A DNA stretch of 64,000 bases from Mesostigma viride (lineage: Eukaryota; Streptophyta; Mesostigmatophyceae; Mesostigmatales; Mesostigmataceae), in contig RPFO01000131.1 in assembly GCA_009746045.1 (NCBI GenBank), forward strand, positions 1,055,966 to 1,119,965, written 5' to 3'. Both the position numbers and the translations under genes were made by a program. The first letter of the stretch is position 1, and each line of letters starts with the position of its first letter. Positions 1 to 9,324 of the stretch are shown here, piece after piece. Under the pieces are notes generated by a model that worked only from the letters and a program-made list of their open reading frames with translations, was not told the DNA's origin and made no database searches.

Positions 1-280
1 GTCTCAGCACCTGCTGCGCGGCTCAGTCTATTATGGTGTCGTAAAACCTCTTTCCTTTTTGGACGGTTCCGGAATTGCGAAATGCTGGCTCTTTTTGAGG
101 GCTTGCTTTTGGGGTGGTCACCGGCTTGTGTCGCATTGTAACCAGCGGGCCCCTGCGGGGGTTAATATAGCCTAGCGCGGGCTGAGTCGCCATTTAAGAT
201 GTTGCGACACGCTCTTTCGCGCACGGTGGTCATGAGTTTAATCGGCGCAATGGGGTTGGCGCCAGGGGGGGGTAATTGGG

Positions 281-410
281 TGGAGGCTTCTTGCTTCCGC
301 GTGCGGATTGAGAAACCTTAAGGCCACTGTTAACTGCTGCATTTGTGGCAGGGCTCCACTTATTGTATTCAATCAAATGCTGGTTTTCTTGGGAGCTGAG
401 TGATCTTAAT
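281..410 (+). repeat. 130-base direct repeat, copy 1
   Basis: Runs from TGGAGGCTTCTTGC to GAGTGATCTTAAT and recurs at 1034-1163 with no difference seen by eye. The copies lie 753 bases apart in the same orientation. The flanking bases differ, so this is a local segmental duplication. It could also be the remnant of terminal repeats, but no TG...CA ends are present. Confidence 0.9.
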
Positions 411-1033
411 CGGTTTTCTCTGAATATAGTTTAATTAACGCATGCGGGAAAGATAAGGCCGCCATGCCTTGGCCTGGATGTGGAAGGCTGTCTGCGACAT
501 GGGCTGACTAATTCGATCTGTACAAAGGGTTTCCTGCTCGCCCGAATTTTCCTTGGATGACCCGGTTGTTTATAAGGGTCGGTGGCTATTAATTAGCGGT
601 CCGAGAAAATTAATTGTAGGTTTTATACGACTTCACTTGCAAAGATTCGTGTTTGGTTGCACCAGCTGAGGTTAGGTGGGGACCTGTAGGGTCGGCTGGT
701 TGCTACCGAATCTTTGGCTGATTTGGGTTATTTAGTGAGTCGTGATTAATTATTGTATAGTGGATTCGGACCGGCCCAAGGGGTCGATGGGCGCGTTTTA
801 TGGTTGTCAGTCTTGGGAACCTTGTACAACTACCTGTACGGTTAACGCACTAGCCTGGGGGTGCGTGGCCACGCTGTTTGTAGTGGCGTTTTCAGCACTG
901 TTCAGGCCGGTGTGTGACGCATGCCGGTGTTAATTAATTTAGGATGATGTCAGCTTGTGTGTCGGCGGGCCATGCCTTAAGCAAGCTAGGCAGGCAATGA
1001 TCCGCAATTGTTTCTTTCCCCTCCCTCCCACCC

Positions 1034-1163
1034 TGGAGGCTTCTTGCTTCCGCGTGCGGATTGAGAAACCTTAAGGCCACTGTTAACTGCTGCATTTGTG
1101 GCAGGGCTCCACTTATTGTATTCAATCAAATGCTGGTTTTCTTGGGAGCTGAGTGATCTTAAT
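1034..1163 (+). repeat. 130-base direct repeat, copy 2
   Basis: Second copy of the repeat at 281-410. It ends about 80 bases upstream of the first reading frame of the locus (ATG at 1244), so it may carry upstream sequence of that gene. Confidence 0.9.
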
Positions 1164-1191
1164 AAACGTTCACCTAAAACAAATTACTATA

Positions 1192-1243
1192 TACACCCGT
1201 TAAACCACCCCCCCCTCGAAATGACTCGTTTGTTGCAGAACAA
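1192..1243 (+). promoter_or_regulatory. Leader block with 3' splice site, copy 1
   Basis: The block goes from TACACCCG through a C-rich run and CTCGAAATGACTCG to TTTGTTGCAG, then five bases before the ATG at 1244. A near-identical block at 1874-1924 sits at the same distance from a second ATG. The pyrimidine-rich end plus CAG looks like a splice acceptor, so an upstream non-coding exon is possible. It could instead be a duplicated promoter. Confidence 0.5.
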
Positions 1244-1792
1244 ATGGATGAAGAACTTCAGAATATTTGCCGCGGAAACACCGATTGCCAAAAGAAAGCC
1301 GTTGACAAGTTTCACCCTTTTTGTGTGGATCACCTGAAGATTGTTTCAGACATTCAGGCAGTGTTTGACACTGGCTTAAAAAAGATTGCAAGAAAGGCGA
1401 AAAACGAGGGGGGCTCTAAGCTTGTCATGGTCCTTGAGATGAGGAAGGCCGGCATGACGGTTTGTGTGGAGACAACAGATAGTGTCGCGGATAGCATGCC
1501 AGAAATGGCAGATGTTTTGTATGAGAATGATGCGTCGGTTTTCTTCGCCATCAAGCCTCTCGGGATCGAATTCATATACACGACAAAAGAATGTGTGTGG
1601 GGGGGCCGGGATCCAAGTAGTGTAGCAGAGAGTGCGGCAGAGGCCCTTGTTTTGAATGCGGGTGCTTGGTCCTACAGGGAGATCGACTTCTTAAGGCCAG
1701 GAGGGTGGGTTGACGAGCTGAAAGATGCAGTCAGTATCGCCACAGGTGTTAGGAGGGCATCTTTTGGAAAGAGGCTCCACGGTATCATGTAA
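1244..1792 (+). CDS. Unrecognised 182-aa protein with a Cys-Cys-Cys-His motif
   Basis: The function is not recognised. The frame is open from ATG 1244 to TAA 1790-1792, 182 residues. Near the N-terminus it has C-x5-C-x11-C-x2-H (residues about 9-30), a spacing that could bind zinc. A moderately conserved region follows, containing CVWGG (about residue 118) and an Ala-rich helix. The reading frame starting at 2821 has the same order: C-x4-C-x10-C-x2-H, then CVFGSGG, then a similar helix. The two look like diverged tandem paralogs. The start is supported by the duplicated leader just upstream and by the resemblance of its first codons to the small frame at 1925. No membrane segment or signal peptide is seen. 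Confidence 0.55.
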   Translation: MDEELQNICRGNTDCQKKAVDKFHPFCVDHLKIVSDIQAVFDTGLKKIARKAKNEGGSKLVMVLEMRKAGMTVCVETTDSVADSMPEMADVLYENDASVFFAIKPLGIEFIYTTKECVWGGRDPSSVAESAAEALVLNAGAWSYREIDFLRPGGWVDELKDAVSIATGVRRASFGKRLHGIM

Positions 1793-1873
1793 TATATTTT
1801 AATACGTTTCGAAACAAACAATACAAATGATTTTGACAACATTGAATTGTATGTGTTACGCCCGCCATGAATC

Positions 1874-1924
1874 TACACCCGTAAACCACACCCCCCTCGA
1901 AATGACTCGTTTGTTGCAGAACGA
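1874..1924 (+). promoter_or_regulatory. Leader block with 3' splice site, copy 2
   Basis: Near-identical copy of 1192-1243, ending in CGTTTGTTGCAG five bases before the ATG at 1925. A variant of the locus motif (GTTACGCCCGCC) lies just upstream at 1855-1866. Confidence 0.5.
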
Positions 1925-2101
1925 ATGTCAGAAGAAGAACCAAAAAAATGCCTCGGAAACCACAAGCGTAAAAGGAAAGCCGATGACAACGTAGAGACCC
2001 TCTCGGAGGATGTGCCGGAGTTGGTTTCTTCGGATGACGAGTTTGATTACTCGAAAACATCGGGGGACAAGTTCTTGAGAAAGCATGGAAGGTCTTTGTG
2101 A
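1925..2101 (+). CDS. Small basic 58-aa frame, truncated paralog of the 1244 protein
   Basis: Reads from ATG 1925 to TGA 2099-2101. Its first 70 bases align with the start of the 1244 frame (both M-x-E-E, then C-x-GN, then a KRKA or KKAVD-type run). It then diverges and stops. A KRKRK cluster at about residues 14-18 could be a nuclear localisation signal, followed by an acidic Ser/Asp patch. It is either a degenerate duplicate of the 1244 gene's first exon or an exon whose donor site was not identified. No function is assigned. Confidence 0.35.
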   Translation: MSEEEPKKCLGNHKRKRKADDNVETLSEDVPELVSSDDEFDYSKTSGDKFLRKHGRSL

Positions 2102-2224
2102 CAAACGCGTTTGTGGAATGGATAAAAAAAAACTATTCCGAGGAATAACAACTTGTTTATATAATATTTTTTTAATAAATTAATGTTTATTTAAAACGTA
2201 TCATTTTATTCCTTCGCGCAGGAA

Positions 2225-2383
2225 ATGGTGGAGGTTGAGGAGAGTTCGCCCAAAAGGCAAAGGACCGACACAGTTCGACGAAATGGAAGGAGTCTTCCAT
2301 TGTACATCAAAAAAATAGTTGAGGATTACTGGCTCGCTTCCGATTCCACTCCTCGTCCGAGTCGGTCGTACCAGACATTGTGA
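2225..2383 (+). CDS. Small 52-aa frame after an acceptor-like CAG
   Basis: ATG 2225 to TGA 2381-2383, preceded by TTCCTTCGCGCAG three bases before the ATG. It has an acidic start, then PKRQR and VRRNGR basic clusters, and is Ser/Pro-rich at its end. It contains a perfect hairpin, AATGGAAG-GAGT-CTTCCATT. It may be a short exon of the neighbouring gene, since acceptor-plus-ATG recurs here at 1925, 2225, 2821 and 3777. No donor in the right phase was found, so its status is uncertain. Confidence 0.3.
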   Translation: MVEVEESSPKRQRTDTVRRNGRSLPLYIKKIVEDYWLASDSTPRPSRSYQTL

Positions 2384-2564
2384 AAGTCTGGAAGGTTTCA
2401 GAACATCAATCGCATATTGAATAGATCATCTAATACCGCAATGTTGCTGTACAAGTTGCGCCTTCTTTGTGCCAAATTTAAACCTTCGTATTAATAAACA
2501 AGTACAATAAAAAAATTTCAAAACGTTTTTTGAATTTTATTTTCCGGGGCCGGTTATGATATGA

Positions 2565-2715
2565 GTTGCGCCCGCCGGCGTTTCTCTGGTGTTGAATGCA
2601 CCCCCCTACATACATCTGGACATTCGTATGTAGTGACAATCGTAGTCGATGTGATTGCCATTCGTTTGTACGTAGAAAGTGGTTGTTGAGGAAGTTGCGC
2701 CCCAGGGCGTTTCTT
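2565..2715 (+). repeat. Two copies of the locus motif in the 2384-2820 spacer
   Basis: Motif copies lie at 2565-2585 (GTTGCGCCCGCCGGCGTTTC) and 2694-2715 (GTTGCGCCCCAGGGCGTTTC), with a weaker start at 2455. The spacer 2384-2820 contains no gene and ends in an acceptor-like TTCTGGTTTCGCAG immediately before the ATG at 2821. It therefore looks like an intron or leader rather than plain intergenic DNA. Confidence 0.6.
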
Positions 2716-2820
2716 TGTTGCATTTTCTTCAAATTTTAGCTCGCATAAATAGATGAAGATGACTGCCAGTTTTTTTTAATAATATAAACTACTCGCGGCC
2801 GGTATGTTCTGGTTTCGCAG

Positions 2821-3510
2821 ATGTCCAGTCTGACGGTCGACATAAGGGGACGTCCATATCAGGACGCTGTTTTCCGGATTTTTGAGAAGGATCCCGAAAA
2901 GAAGTGCCGGGATAGGAAATGTAAAAAGCTGTCAATTACCGACATGGGTCTGTGTGGGGAACACATCGTAGCTTTCGGAAAGGACATGATTTCCCGTCAT
3001 CTGCAACAATACGTTGACAACAATTGTGTGGGAGGGGCGCAGATGGACGTCCTTCTTGAGGATGGAGTGGACGGAGCCAAAAGGGCTGTAATTCGGCTGT
3101 CGGAAATGGATGATGACAAAGAGGACGTGAACATTCGCCTTAGGAGGCACGACGACAACACGGCCGATTGTGTGTTTGGGTCTGGAGGAATGGAGGATGA
3201 GAGCCAGGTCTTCCATGATGCCGCGGAGAAGGTGGTTGAATGGATGATGGGTTGGTCAAATCTTGACGTACGCATATTCAACCGTCTGACGTCTGATTTC
3301 CTTCTTAGGGGAAGTTTCAAGATGGTTGACCGTGCAAGGCAGTCCAGGAACCAGCTATCCCTTTCCATGGCCAGTCCGATCGCACGCATGATTAAGGAGG
3401 GCCCTCTTCCGCGCAACCTTGCCTCGAGATTTCGAAAATACCATGAAGGGCCCGACCGAAAATCAGCAGCGATTTCCCATTCGCGAACCACTTATGGGTC
3501 GACGGAGTTG
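2821..3510 (+). CDS. Exon 1: Cys-Cys-Cys-His domain
   Basis: The exon begins at ATG 2821 directly after TTTCGCAG and is open for 230 codons. The donor GAGTTG|GTAACC at 3510/3511 is in phase 0. C-x4-C-x10-C-x2-H lies at about residues 29-48, and CVFGSGG follows at about residue 119. The order matches the 1244 frame, so these are probably paralogs. Without splicing, the frame would stop at 3553-3555. The joined reading continues at 3777. Confidence 0.6.
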
Positions 3511-3776
3511 GTAACCGAATTTTTTTGCATTTCCTTGCCAAATGATTCTTTATGAGGGACATAGAGTTGTTTGTATAGAGTGAATTGACGAAAGTTGCGA
3601 CGGCGGTCGCATCTTTTAGTGCGTCGTTCTCTTGTTATGAATCTCTGTTCATTCTGAATTATAACGTTGTTTGTACCTTGACATAATGATGCATTTTTTG
3701 TATTGAGTTGCGACGTGGGGCGCATCTTCCTGCTGACTCGTATGATTTTTCCAATTTTTTTGTTTTGTTGTTGCAG

Positions 3777-4444
3777 ATGGAAAAGGGCGGCCCTACATCG
3801 CAGGTGGTCGGCGACTCTCCCCCTAGGGGGAAGGGTCTGAAGGGCAACCAGTTCAGGCCCAAGGCGCCTCCTCACAACAGCCTCCTCACAAGCGTGCAAG
3901 GAGGGCACGCCGCCCCCAATGGTGGAATCTGGTGTCAGCTTTGCCGCGGTCACTGGGAAGGATGAGTACCACGGTGGTCGTGAGATGGTGGACGATCCGG
4001 TTGCGCGGTCTCAGATTGAGCGGTTTCAGCGACTCGCGAATGGCACTCGTGAACAGCAATCGCGCTGTACCAAGACATCCTTAATGACAAACCTGAAGTC
4101 GCCAAGGTGCCTTATCTCTCCAAAAGCAATTCATGCCTCGTATCGAAACCATGCTCCAGCAGGAGCTAAGGTTGGCTCGGTTGGCTCAGAATGCGCCACA
4201 GACAGTAGCCGCCGCGCCCTCCCATGCCGCGCCTGCCGCAGTAGCCCAAAAGAGGGGGGAGAGTGTGCACGAGTCGGCCGCAGTGCCCTCAACCGCAAGG
4301 GATCCCCCCGCGACTTCCAAGCCGGTCGCGACGGGCGATATGCCCCCGCCGCGGCCAAGGGGAAGGGGGAAGGGGGTCGATGCAGGGGAAGAAGAAGTTT
4401 TCGAAATGACGCCGAGCAATTTGGAAGGTGGCGGGTCGATCTTC
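3777..4444 (+). pseudogene. Exon 2 with about three frameshifts
   Basis: Acceptor TTGTTGTTGCAG precedes ATG 3777 and donor ATCTTC|GTAAGT ends the exon. The start is Gly/Pro-rich and basic. It continues in a second frame from about 3900 (VESGVSFAAVTGKDEYH), a third at about 4062 (ALYQDILNDKPEVAK) and a fourth register at about 4128 (MPRIETMLQQELRLARLAQ). That last piece is an amphipathic helix, followed by an Ala/Pro-rich stretch. Each piece is plausible protein, but no single frame spans them. Confidence 0.5.
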
Positions 4445-4564
4445 GTAAGTCTCTGCCCATTTAATTGATGTCGTGAAATACATAAGCATTTTTTTGCAAT
4501 ATTCGCCAGAAATGTCATTTCCGACAACTAAGCGGATTTTTACTTTCCGTTGAAATGTTCGCAG

Positions 4565-4621
4565 GGCCGGCAAGAGGATGTGGGTGCAAGAGAAGCCCGC
4601 TCAATGGCGGGAAGCACCCAG
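4565..4621 (+). CDS. Exon 3, 19 codons
   Basis: Lies between acceptor AATGTTCGCAG and donor CAG|GTACAT. It encodes GRQEDVGAREARSMAGSTQ and is phase 0 on both sides. It was found by extending the frame of exon 2 across a GT-AG intron. Confidence 0.55.
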
Positions 4622-4748
4622 GTACATGAGTGCGTCAGATTCCTCTCCGGTTTACTTGTAATGAAATGGTTTGCGTGCGTATATCCTTGTTTATTTTTGT
4701 AGTAATTTTTTTCTTGTTAATCGACAATCGCGTTTGCTTTTTTTACAG

Positions 4749-4829
4749 GGAAGTCCGTTCGAGCAGCAAGAGGGCGGTGAGAGGAGGGGAAGTGGATCTT
4801 ACGGTGGTTCCACTGCAGAGGGGGGAAGG
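4749..4829 (+). CDS. Exon 4, 27 codons
   Basis: Lies between acceptor TTTTTTACAG and donor GAAGG|GTAAGT, phase 0 on both sides. The encoded peptide is rich in Gly, Ser, Glu and Gln and looks like a linker. The intron downstream (4830-4953) contains one motif copy at 4885-4905. Confidence 0.55.
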
Positions 4830-4953
4830 GTAAGTTACCGTTGACTTACAAATTGAAAGTTTAGGTTCGTCCTCAATTGACAGAGTTACGACGGCCGGCG
4901 TTTCTCTACACTTTTCTTACATTAAAAATCTTCCGTTGATAATGTTCTTGCAG

Positions 4954-5459
4954 GAAGCCGGTCGTCAGGGTGGGGCAAATCTCCAGGGAGAGGGGGCTAT
5001 CGCTGTCGGTGAGCCTGTGTCAGAGGGCGCGGGTGGAAGCGACGGCGATACTGCGAAAATGACACGCTTTAAGGAGCAAGCGGATGCTTATAAACTGAGG
5101 ACGTTAGCAAAGCGGGTTGTGGCCGAGGTGAGAACGGAAACAGCCCCACCTGAGGTACGGAACCAGATGATGACTCTCCATCAAGTCGCTGAGTTGATCG
5201 TGAAGAATGCGTGCGCGCCCGATGGAGCCACACAGCCTGAGGAGATCCCGAGCGCCAAGGCCTTGATAAAGTGGATGCAGGAGAACCTGTTCGAGGGCAA
5301 AGGAAGGAGAGGAAGTGTAAACTGAAGACGGTGACGATGGCGGACGCCAAGACTCTGATCAAGATGTTGAAGGAACACGATGCCCGCCGGGACAAGTCTC
5401 CGAAGATCGCGAAGGGGTCGAAGAAAGCGGCTGAAGCAGCAGCGGTTGAGGGGAATGAG
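4954..5459 (+). pseudogene. Exon 5, helical, one frameshift near 5300
   Basis: Acceptor GTTCTTGCAG. Gly-rich start, then a helical stretch (DTAKMTRFKEQADAYKLRTL...) reaching ALIKWMQENLFEGK. The frame then shifts near 5300 and resumes as RKCKLKTVTMADAKTLIKML..., ending VEGNE at donor GAG|GTAAGT (5459/5460). The 3' end of this exon and its donor are the start of the fourfold tandem repeat that fills the following intron. Confidence 0.5.
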
Positions 5460-6044
5460 GTAAGTCTACCTCTGTTGTGAGGGGGGCTTTGTTCTTGAGG
5501 TCCACGTTTCATGTAGGTTGCGACGGCCGGCGTTTCTTAAGTGTGACACTTACTTCCTTTTGACTAACACTTACTTCCTTTCCTGATTTCGCATCGTTGA
5601 GGGAAATGAGCCAAGTGTACCTCTGTTGTGAGGGGGGCTTTGATCTTGAGGTTTAGGTTTCATCTAGGTTGCGACGGCCGGCGTTTCTCAAGTGTGACAT
5701 TTACTTTATTCCTTTTGGTTATGCTTTCCTGATTTTTTCCTATCATTGTTAAGGGGAATGAGGTAAGTGTACCTCTGTTGTGAGGGGGCTTCTTGAGATC
5801 CAGGTTTCATGTAGGTTGCGACGGCCGGCGTTTCTTAAGTGTGACACTTACTTCCTTTTGACTATGTTTTCCTGATTTTTTCGCATCACGGTTGAGGGAA
5901 ATGAGCCGAGTGTACCTCTGTTGTGAGGGGGGCTTTGATGTTGAGGTTCAGGTTTCATGTAGGTTGCGACGGCCGGCGTTTCTCAATCGACATTTACTTT
6001 ATTCCTTTTGGTTATGCTTTCCTGATTTTTTCGCATCACTGCAG
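5445..6044 (+). repeat. Fourfold tandem repeat of exon end, donor site and motif
   Basis: Units begin at 5445, 5597, 5749 and 5889 (periods 152, 152, 140). Each carries the last codons of exon 5 (GAGGGRAATGAG), the donor region, a TTGTGAGGGGGCT run, and one TTGCGACGGCCGGCGTTTCT (5517, 5668, 5815, 5963). Units 1 and 3 keep GAG|GTAAGT. In units 2 and 4 the donor GT is replaced (GAGCCAAGT, GAGCCGAGT). The alternation suggests a two-unit block was duplicated. The intron ends at CATCACTGCAG (6044). Confidence 0.85.
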
Positions 6045-7228
6045 TACGTGCAGGCCGAGAGGGCGACCCACGCGGCCATCCTGTACTCAATCAGCCTCGA
6101 CCAGCACCCGCGCCGCGAGAACATGAAAATAGATAGTACGTGGACTGCTGCCGTCGACGAACACCAGAAGGGACTCTCCGAAGCACTTGCGACCTACAAG
6201 GGGAAGGCGCTGAAGGGAAAGGGGAAAGGAAAGGAGGTGGAGGTTGCGGATGCTCCCGTGTCTCTGCTTGAGAAATGGGAGAAGTCCCCGGTGTCGCAGG
6301 ATGATGATGACATCCTGGATGTGAACGATGAGATCGCGAAGGGCAAACGGTTGCGGCAGGAGCTTGCCGTTCAGCCTCGGGACCTCGATGAGATGTCCAA
6401 AGCCTTGGTGCATCGAAATCGGGTGTGGACAAGGAACCTGTTCGTTGGGCCTCAGAAGCTCCTCGCACGAGACTTGCATCTGTCGAGAGGCGAGCAGAAC
6501 GCCACCATTTTTGCCAGTTCGGAGTCCGACTACGGCCACGACAAGCTGGTGATTCCTGTGTGGCGGTACTCGTTCCAGTTTTTGGCTGACCGGTTCCCCA
6601 ACACTTTTCATGAGTGGATGAAAAACGAGAACACCAGCGTCAGGTCGCGCAACTTTTCGGGGAGATGGGGGGCACGGACAATGAAGGCTGGCTACGCTCG
6701 CGCAATGACTGACAAAGAGATTGATATCTACCTGCGAACGAGCTCGGCCAAGGAGATGGCCGAAGCTGCTTCCACCAAGGTTCTGACAGGACGGGCCGAT
6801 GTGCTGGACTCACTTAAGCCCGTGGACGTGAGAAAGGCCGCGCTTTTGGACAGTTTGTGCAAGTCCGCCTGGGAGATGGCTCCACTCGAGAAGAAGCCAT
6901 TGTTGCCGCCAGCCATTTGCGGCTTTCTCGTGCTGGACGGGAACCACTTTACCACACTCATCAAATCGGTGAAATTCGAACTGGTCGCCCCAAATATGAC
7001 GGTGGACCAAAGATCTGTGTGGTACCAGGCAATGCTGAACGGTTTCATGAAGGCGGAAAAGCTAAGGGTCGTTGCGCGGGGAGGGAAGGAGCAGGAAGTC
7101 ACGAAGACCGTGGCCGCGGAGAAGCTGGAGGAGTGGGCAATGGATTGGAAGAAATTCGGGGGGTGGACGTGCAGATGCTCAAGGGTGAGACCATCCTGCC
7201 GACCTGGTGGCAGATCCGTGAAGAGAAG
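6045..7228 (+). pseudogene. Exon 6, largest intact block, one frameshift near 7160
   Basis: Begins YVQAERATHAAIL after CTGCAG and stays open for about 370 codons. It contains a Lys/Gly run (GKALKGKGKGKE), an acidic patch (DDDDILDVND), then a well-composed globular region with Trp-, Phe- and Arg-rich segments (for example VIPVWRYSFQFLADRFPNTF). Near 7160, in a G6 run, the frame shifts by one and continues VDVQMLKGETILPTWWQIREEK to donor AAG|GTAAGC at 7228/7229. No catalytic motif is recognised. Confidence 0.5.
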
Positions 7229-7484
7229 GTAAGCCAAGTTGCGACCGCCGGCGTTTCTATAAGTGGTTTTCTCGTGTTATTTTCAGTATGCCATTAGTTT
7301 GGTAAAGATGCGACCACCGGCGTTTCTATAAGGGGTTTTCATGTTCCACCTTAGTATGCCATATTTTTGTCAAGATGCGACCGCCGGCGTTTCTGTCAGT
7401 CGTATTCTTGTTCTCAGTTGAGTTGTGCTTATTTGGGAGGACTATCGATGTGTCTCTGCGCGTTGTTGCCCTACGGCGATGCAG
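7229..7484 (+). repeat. Intron with three tandem motif copies
   Basis: GT-AG intron between exons 6 and 7. Motif copies lie at 7238, 7307 and 7374 (spacing 69 and 67 bases), each followed by a similar TATAAG and TTTTC segment, so the intron grew by tandem duplication of a motif-bearing unit. Confidence 0.8.
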
Positions 7485-9319
7485 GTTTCCAAAGCAGTCG
7501 GCGATCAGATCGAAGTTGTCAGGCAGCTCGGGAACGCCATGAACGCCGAGGACACAGCCCAAGCCAAGGCAACGTGGGGCTCAGCGCTGGGGGATGTGCA
7601 CCGGGCCTACCAGGCATATGGACCCCTCAAGAGAGGGAAGGGCGTGTCTATCCCAACTCCTCTGTACGGCAAGATCTGGGCGATTGTGAAGCCCTTTTGG
7701 CAGAAAGGAGAGCAAGCCAAGGCCGAAGGGGACGGCGCAGGCGACAAGGCAGGGGGGCTGAAGAGACGGACAAGTGGGGGCCGGACCAGAAGAACTTCAT
7801 GCAGCGCTGGCTGTTCTGGTGTGAGGACCCTTTGAAGCCCGCTGTCGACGGCAAGCCGGCGATCGCACAGGATATCGCGGCTCGGCAAGACTTCCTTGAC
7901 GCGCCCTAAAGACAAGGCGCACGAACTGTCCATTTTCACCGCGCATCGGGAACTTGCGAGTTTCCAGTACTTCGACAGCCTGATCCAAGCGCCGATCATG
8001 TCCTGTGAGGCCCCTCCCAGCAACCTGATAAAAATAATGGAAGTCGCCAAGAATTTGATAGAGGCGGCAAAGCAATTCGCCCACATCAAGTTCCTGGAGA
8101 ACCCCGAGCTGATTGGCCGCTGCAAACAACTAAACGGGACTTTCGACCCCGTATTGGTGAGGGAGCACGTGTTTGGCGTGAAGCTGAAGGGCACCGACCT
8201 CGACGTGGAGGCCACAAGTTCATCGCCGACTGCCGCCTGACCAGAGACTTTTGGCGGGTGGTCGTCACGGCCACGAGGGCGATCATTCTCACGCTGAGGG
8301 ACCTTCCGCCGGCTAAAAGGAAAGTGGTCGACCAGAAGGACTGGAAGTTCCCGAGAGGGCTGCTCGCTTCCCACCCCCGTCATTTGTATGACGATTTGGG
8401 TGTGAAGACCAAACATCTGCTGGGTGTGCCACAGGAGGCGGCGGCGGAGGTCGAGAAGGAGGTCGAGGAGGCGGCGGAGGAGGGGACTACCAAGGCCAAG
8501 AAGGGGTGGCGGGACAGGTTGGAAGCCTACAGCGATTGGAAGGGGGTGAGGATGGGATCCGACTGGATCGCATACAGGACAATGACATGGAAGGAAAACG
8601 AAAAAAGAAAGGATCTGGTGGTGACGAAGGTGGTGGACGAGTTGTGCACGGGGTCTGACAAAATTCCTCGGTCGCTGGAGGACCAGGCGTTTGCTGTGCT
8701 GGACCTGGCAGCTGACAGCAACGAGAAGTGGAGGAACCTGCGCAAGTGGGACGCAGACTGCATTCCGGAGGAGCGCCACATTCCCAAACCCTCCTCGCAT
8801 TTGAGCCCGGTCGTGTGGGATGTGGTTGACAAGATGACCAACGCCCTTTTTAGGGGACCCTGCAGAGTTCTGCTGGTGTTCGGGGAGCCCGCCCATATCC
8901 GCCGGTGGAAGCGCCTGGTCCGCCTTATCAAATATTGGCTTGTTGAAGATGGGTGGGAAGGCCTCGCATACTTTTCCGACGACGATTCTTCGTCTGATGA
9001 GGATGATGATTCGGAGAAGGGGGAAGAGGGGGAGGCGGATGAGGATGAGAAGGAGGAGGATGAGGAGGAGGAGGATGAGGAGAGGAGGAGGAGGAGGAGG
9101 AGGAGAGGAGGAGGAGAGGGGGAGGAGGATATTGCTGAGGGGCACCCGCCCGGGGTGGGTGGGGGCAGGCGGAGGGGGAGAAAGGGGATGGGGAGGAGGG
9201 AGGAGGGGGGGGGGGAGAGGGACGGGGGAGGAGATGGAAGGGGAGGGAAAAAGCGCCGTCGGGGTGATGGAGGCTCGCGTGATGAGACAATGGGGGGGAT
9301 GAAGACAACAGGGGGGGAG
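7485..9319 (+). pseudogene. Exon 7, about three frameshifts, acidic and Arg/Gly tracts
   Basis: Starts VSKAVGDQIEVV after GATGCAG. The frame changes near 7752 (G6 run), 7900 and 8210. Each joined piece reads as normal protein (AEETDKWGPDQKNFMQRWLF; KDKAHELSIFTAHRELASF; KFIADCRLTRDFWRVVVTA), and the last stretch is open for more than 350 codons. It includes VLLVFGEPAHIRRW, a long Asp/Glu tract (about 8975-9090), then an Arg/Gly-rich tract. The donor is GGGGAG|GTAAGC at 9319/9320. The low-complexity tail could be disordered or nucleic-acid binding. The function is unknown. Confidence 0.5.
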
Positions 9320-9324
9320 GTAAG

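Larger units (their letters stand above)
1..1191. other. Gene-free left margin of the 1-11 kb locus
   Basis: No credible gene is seen. The stretch holds both copies of a 130-base direct repeat (281-410 and 1034-1163) and, at 201-218, a weak variant of the TTGCGAC motif that recurs through the next 10 kb. Short open frames here have no recognisable composition or partner. Confidence 0.5.

Noticed and set aside
742-933. 63-aa frame in the left margin
   Set aside because: No relation to the neighbouring frames, no leader block, length expected by chance.
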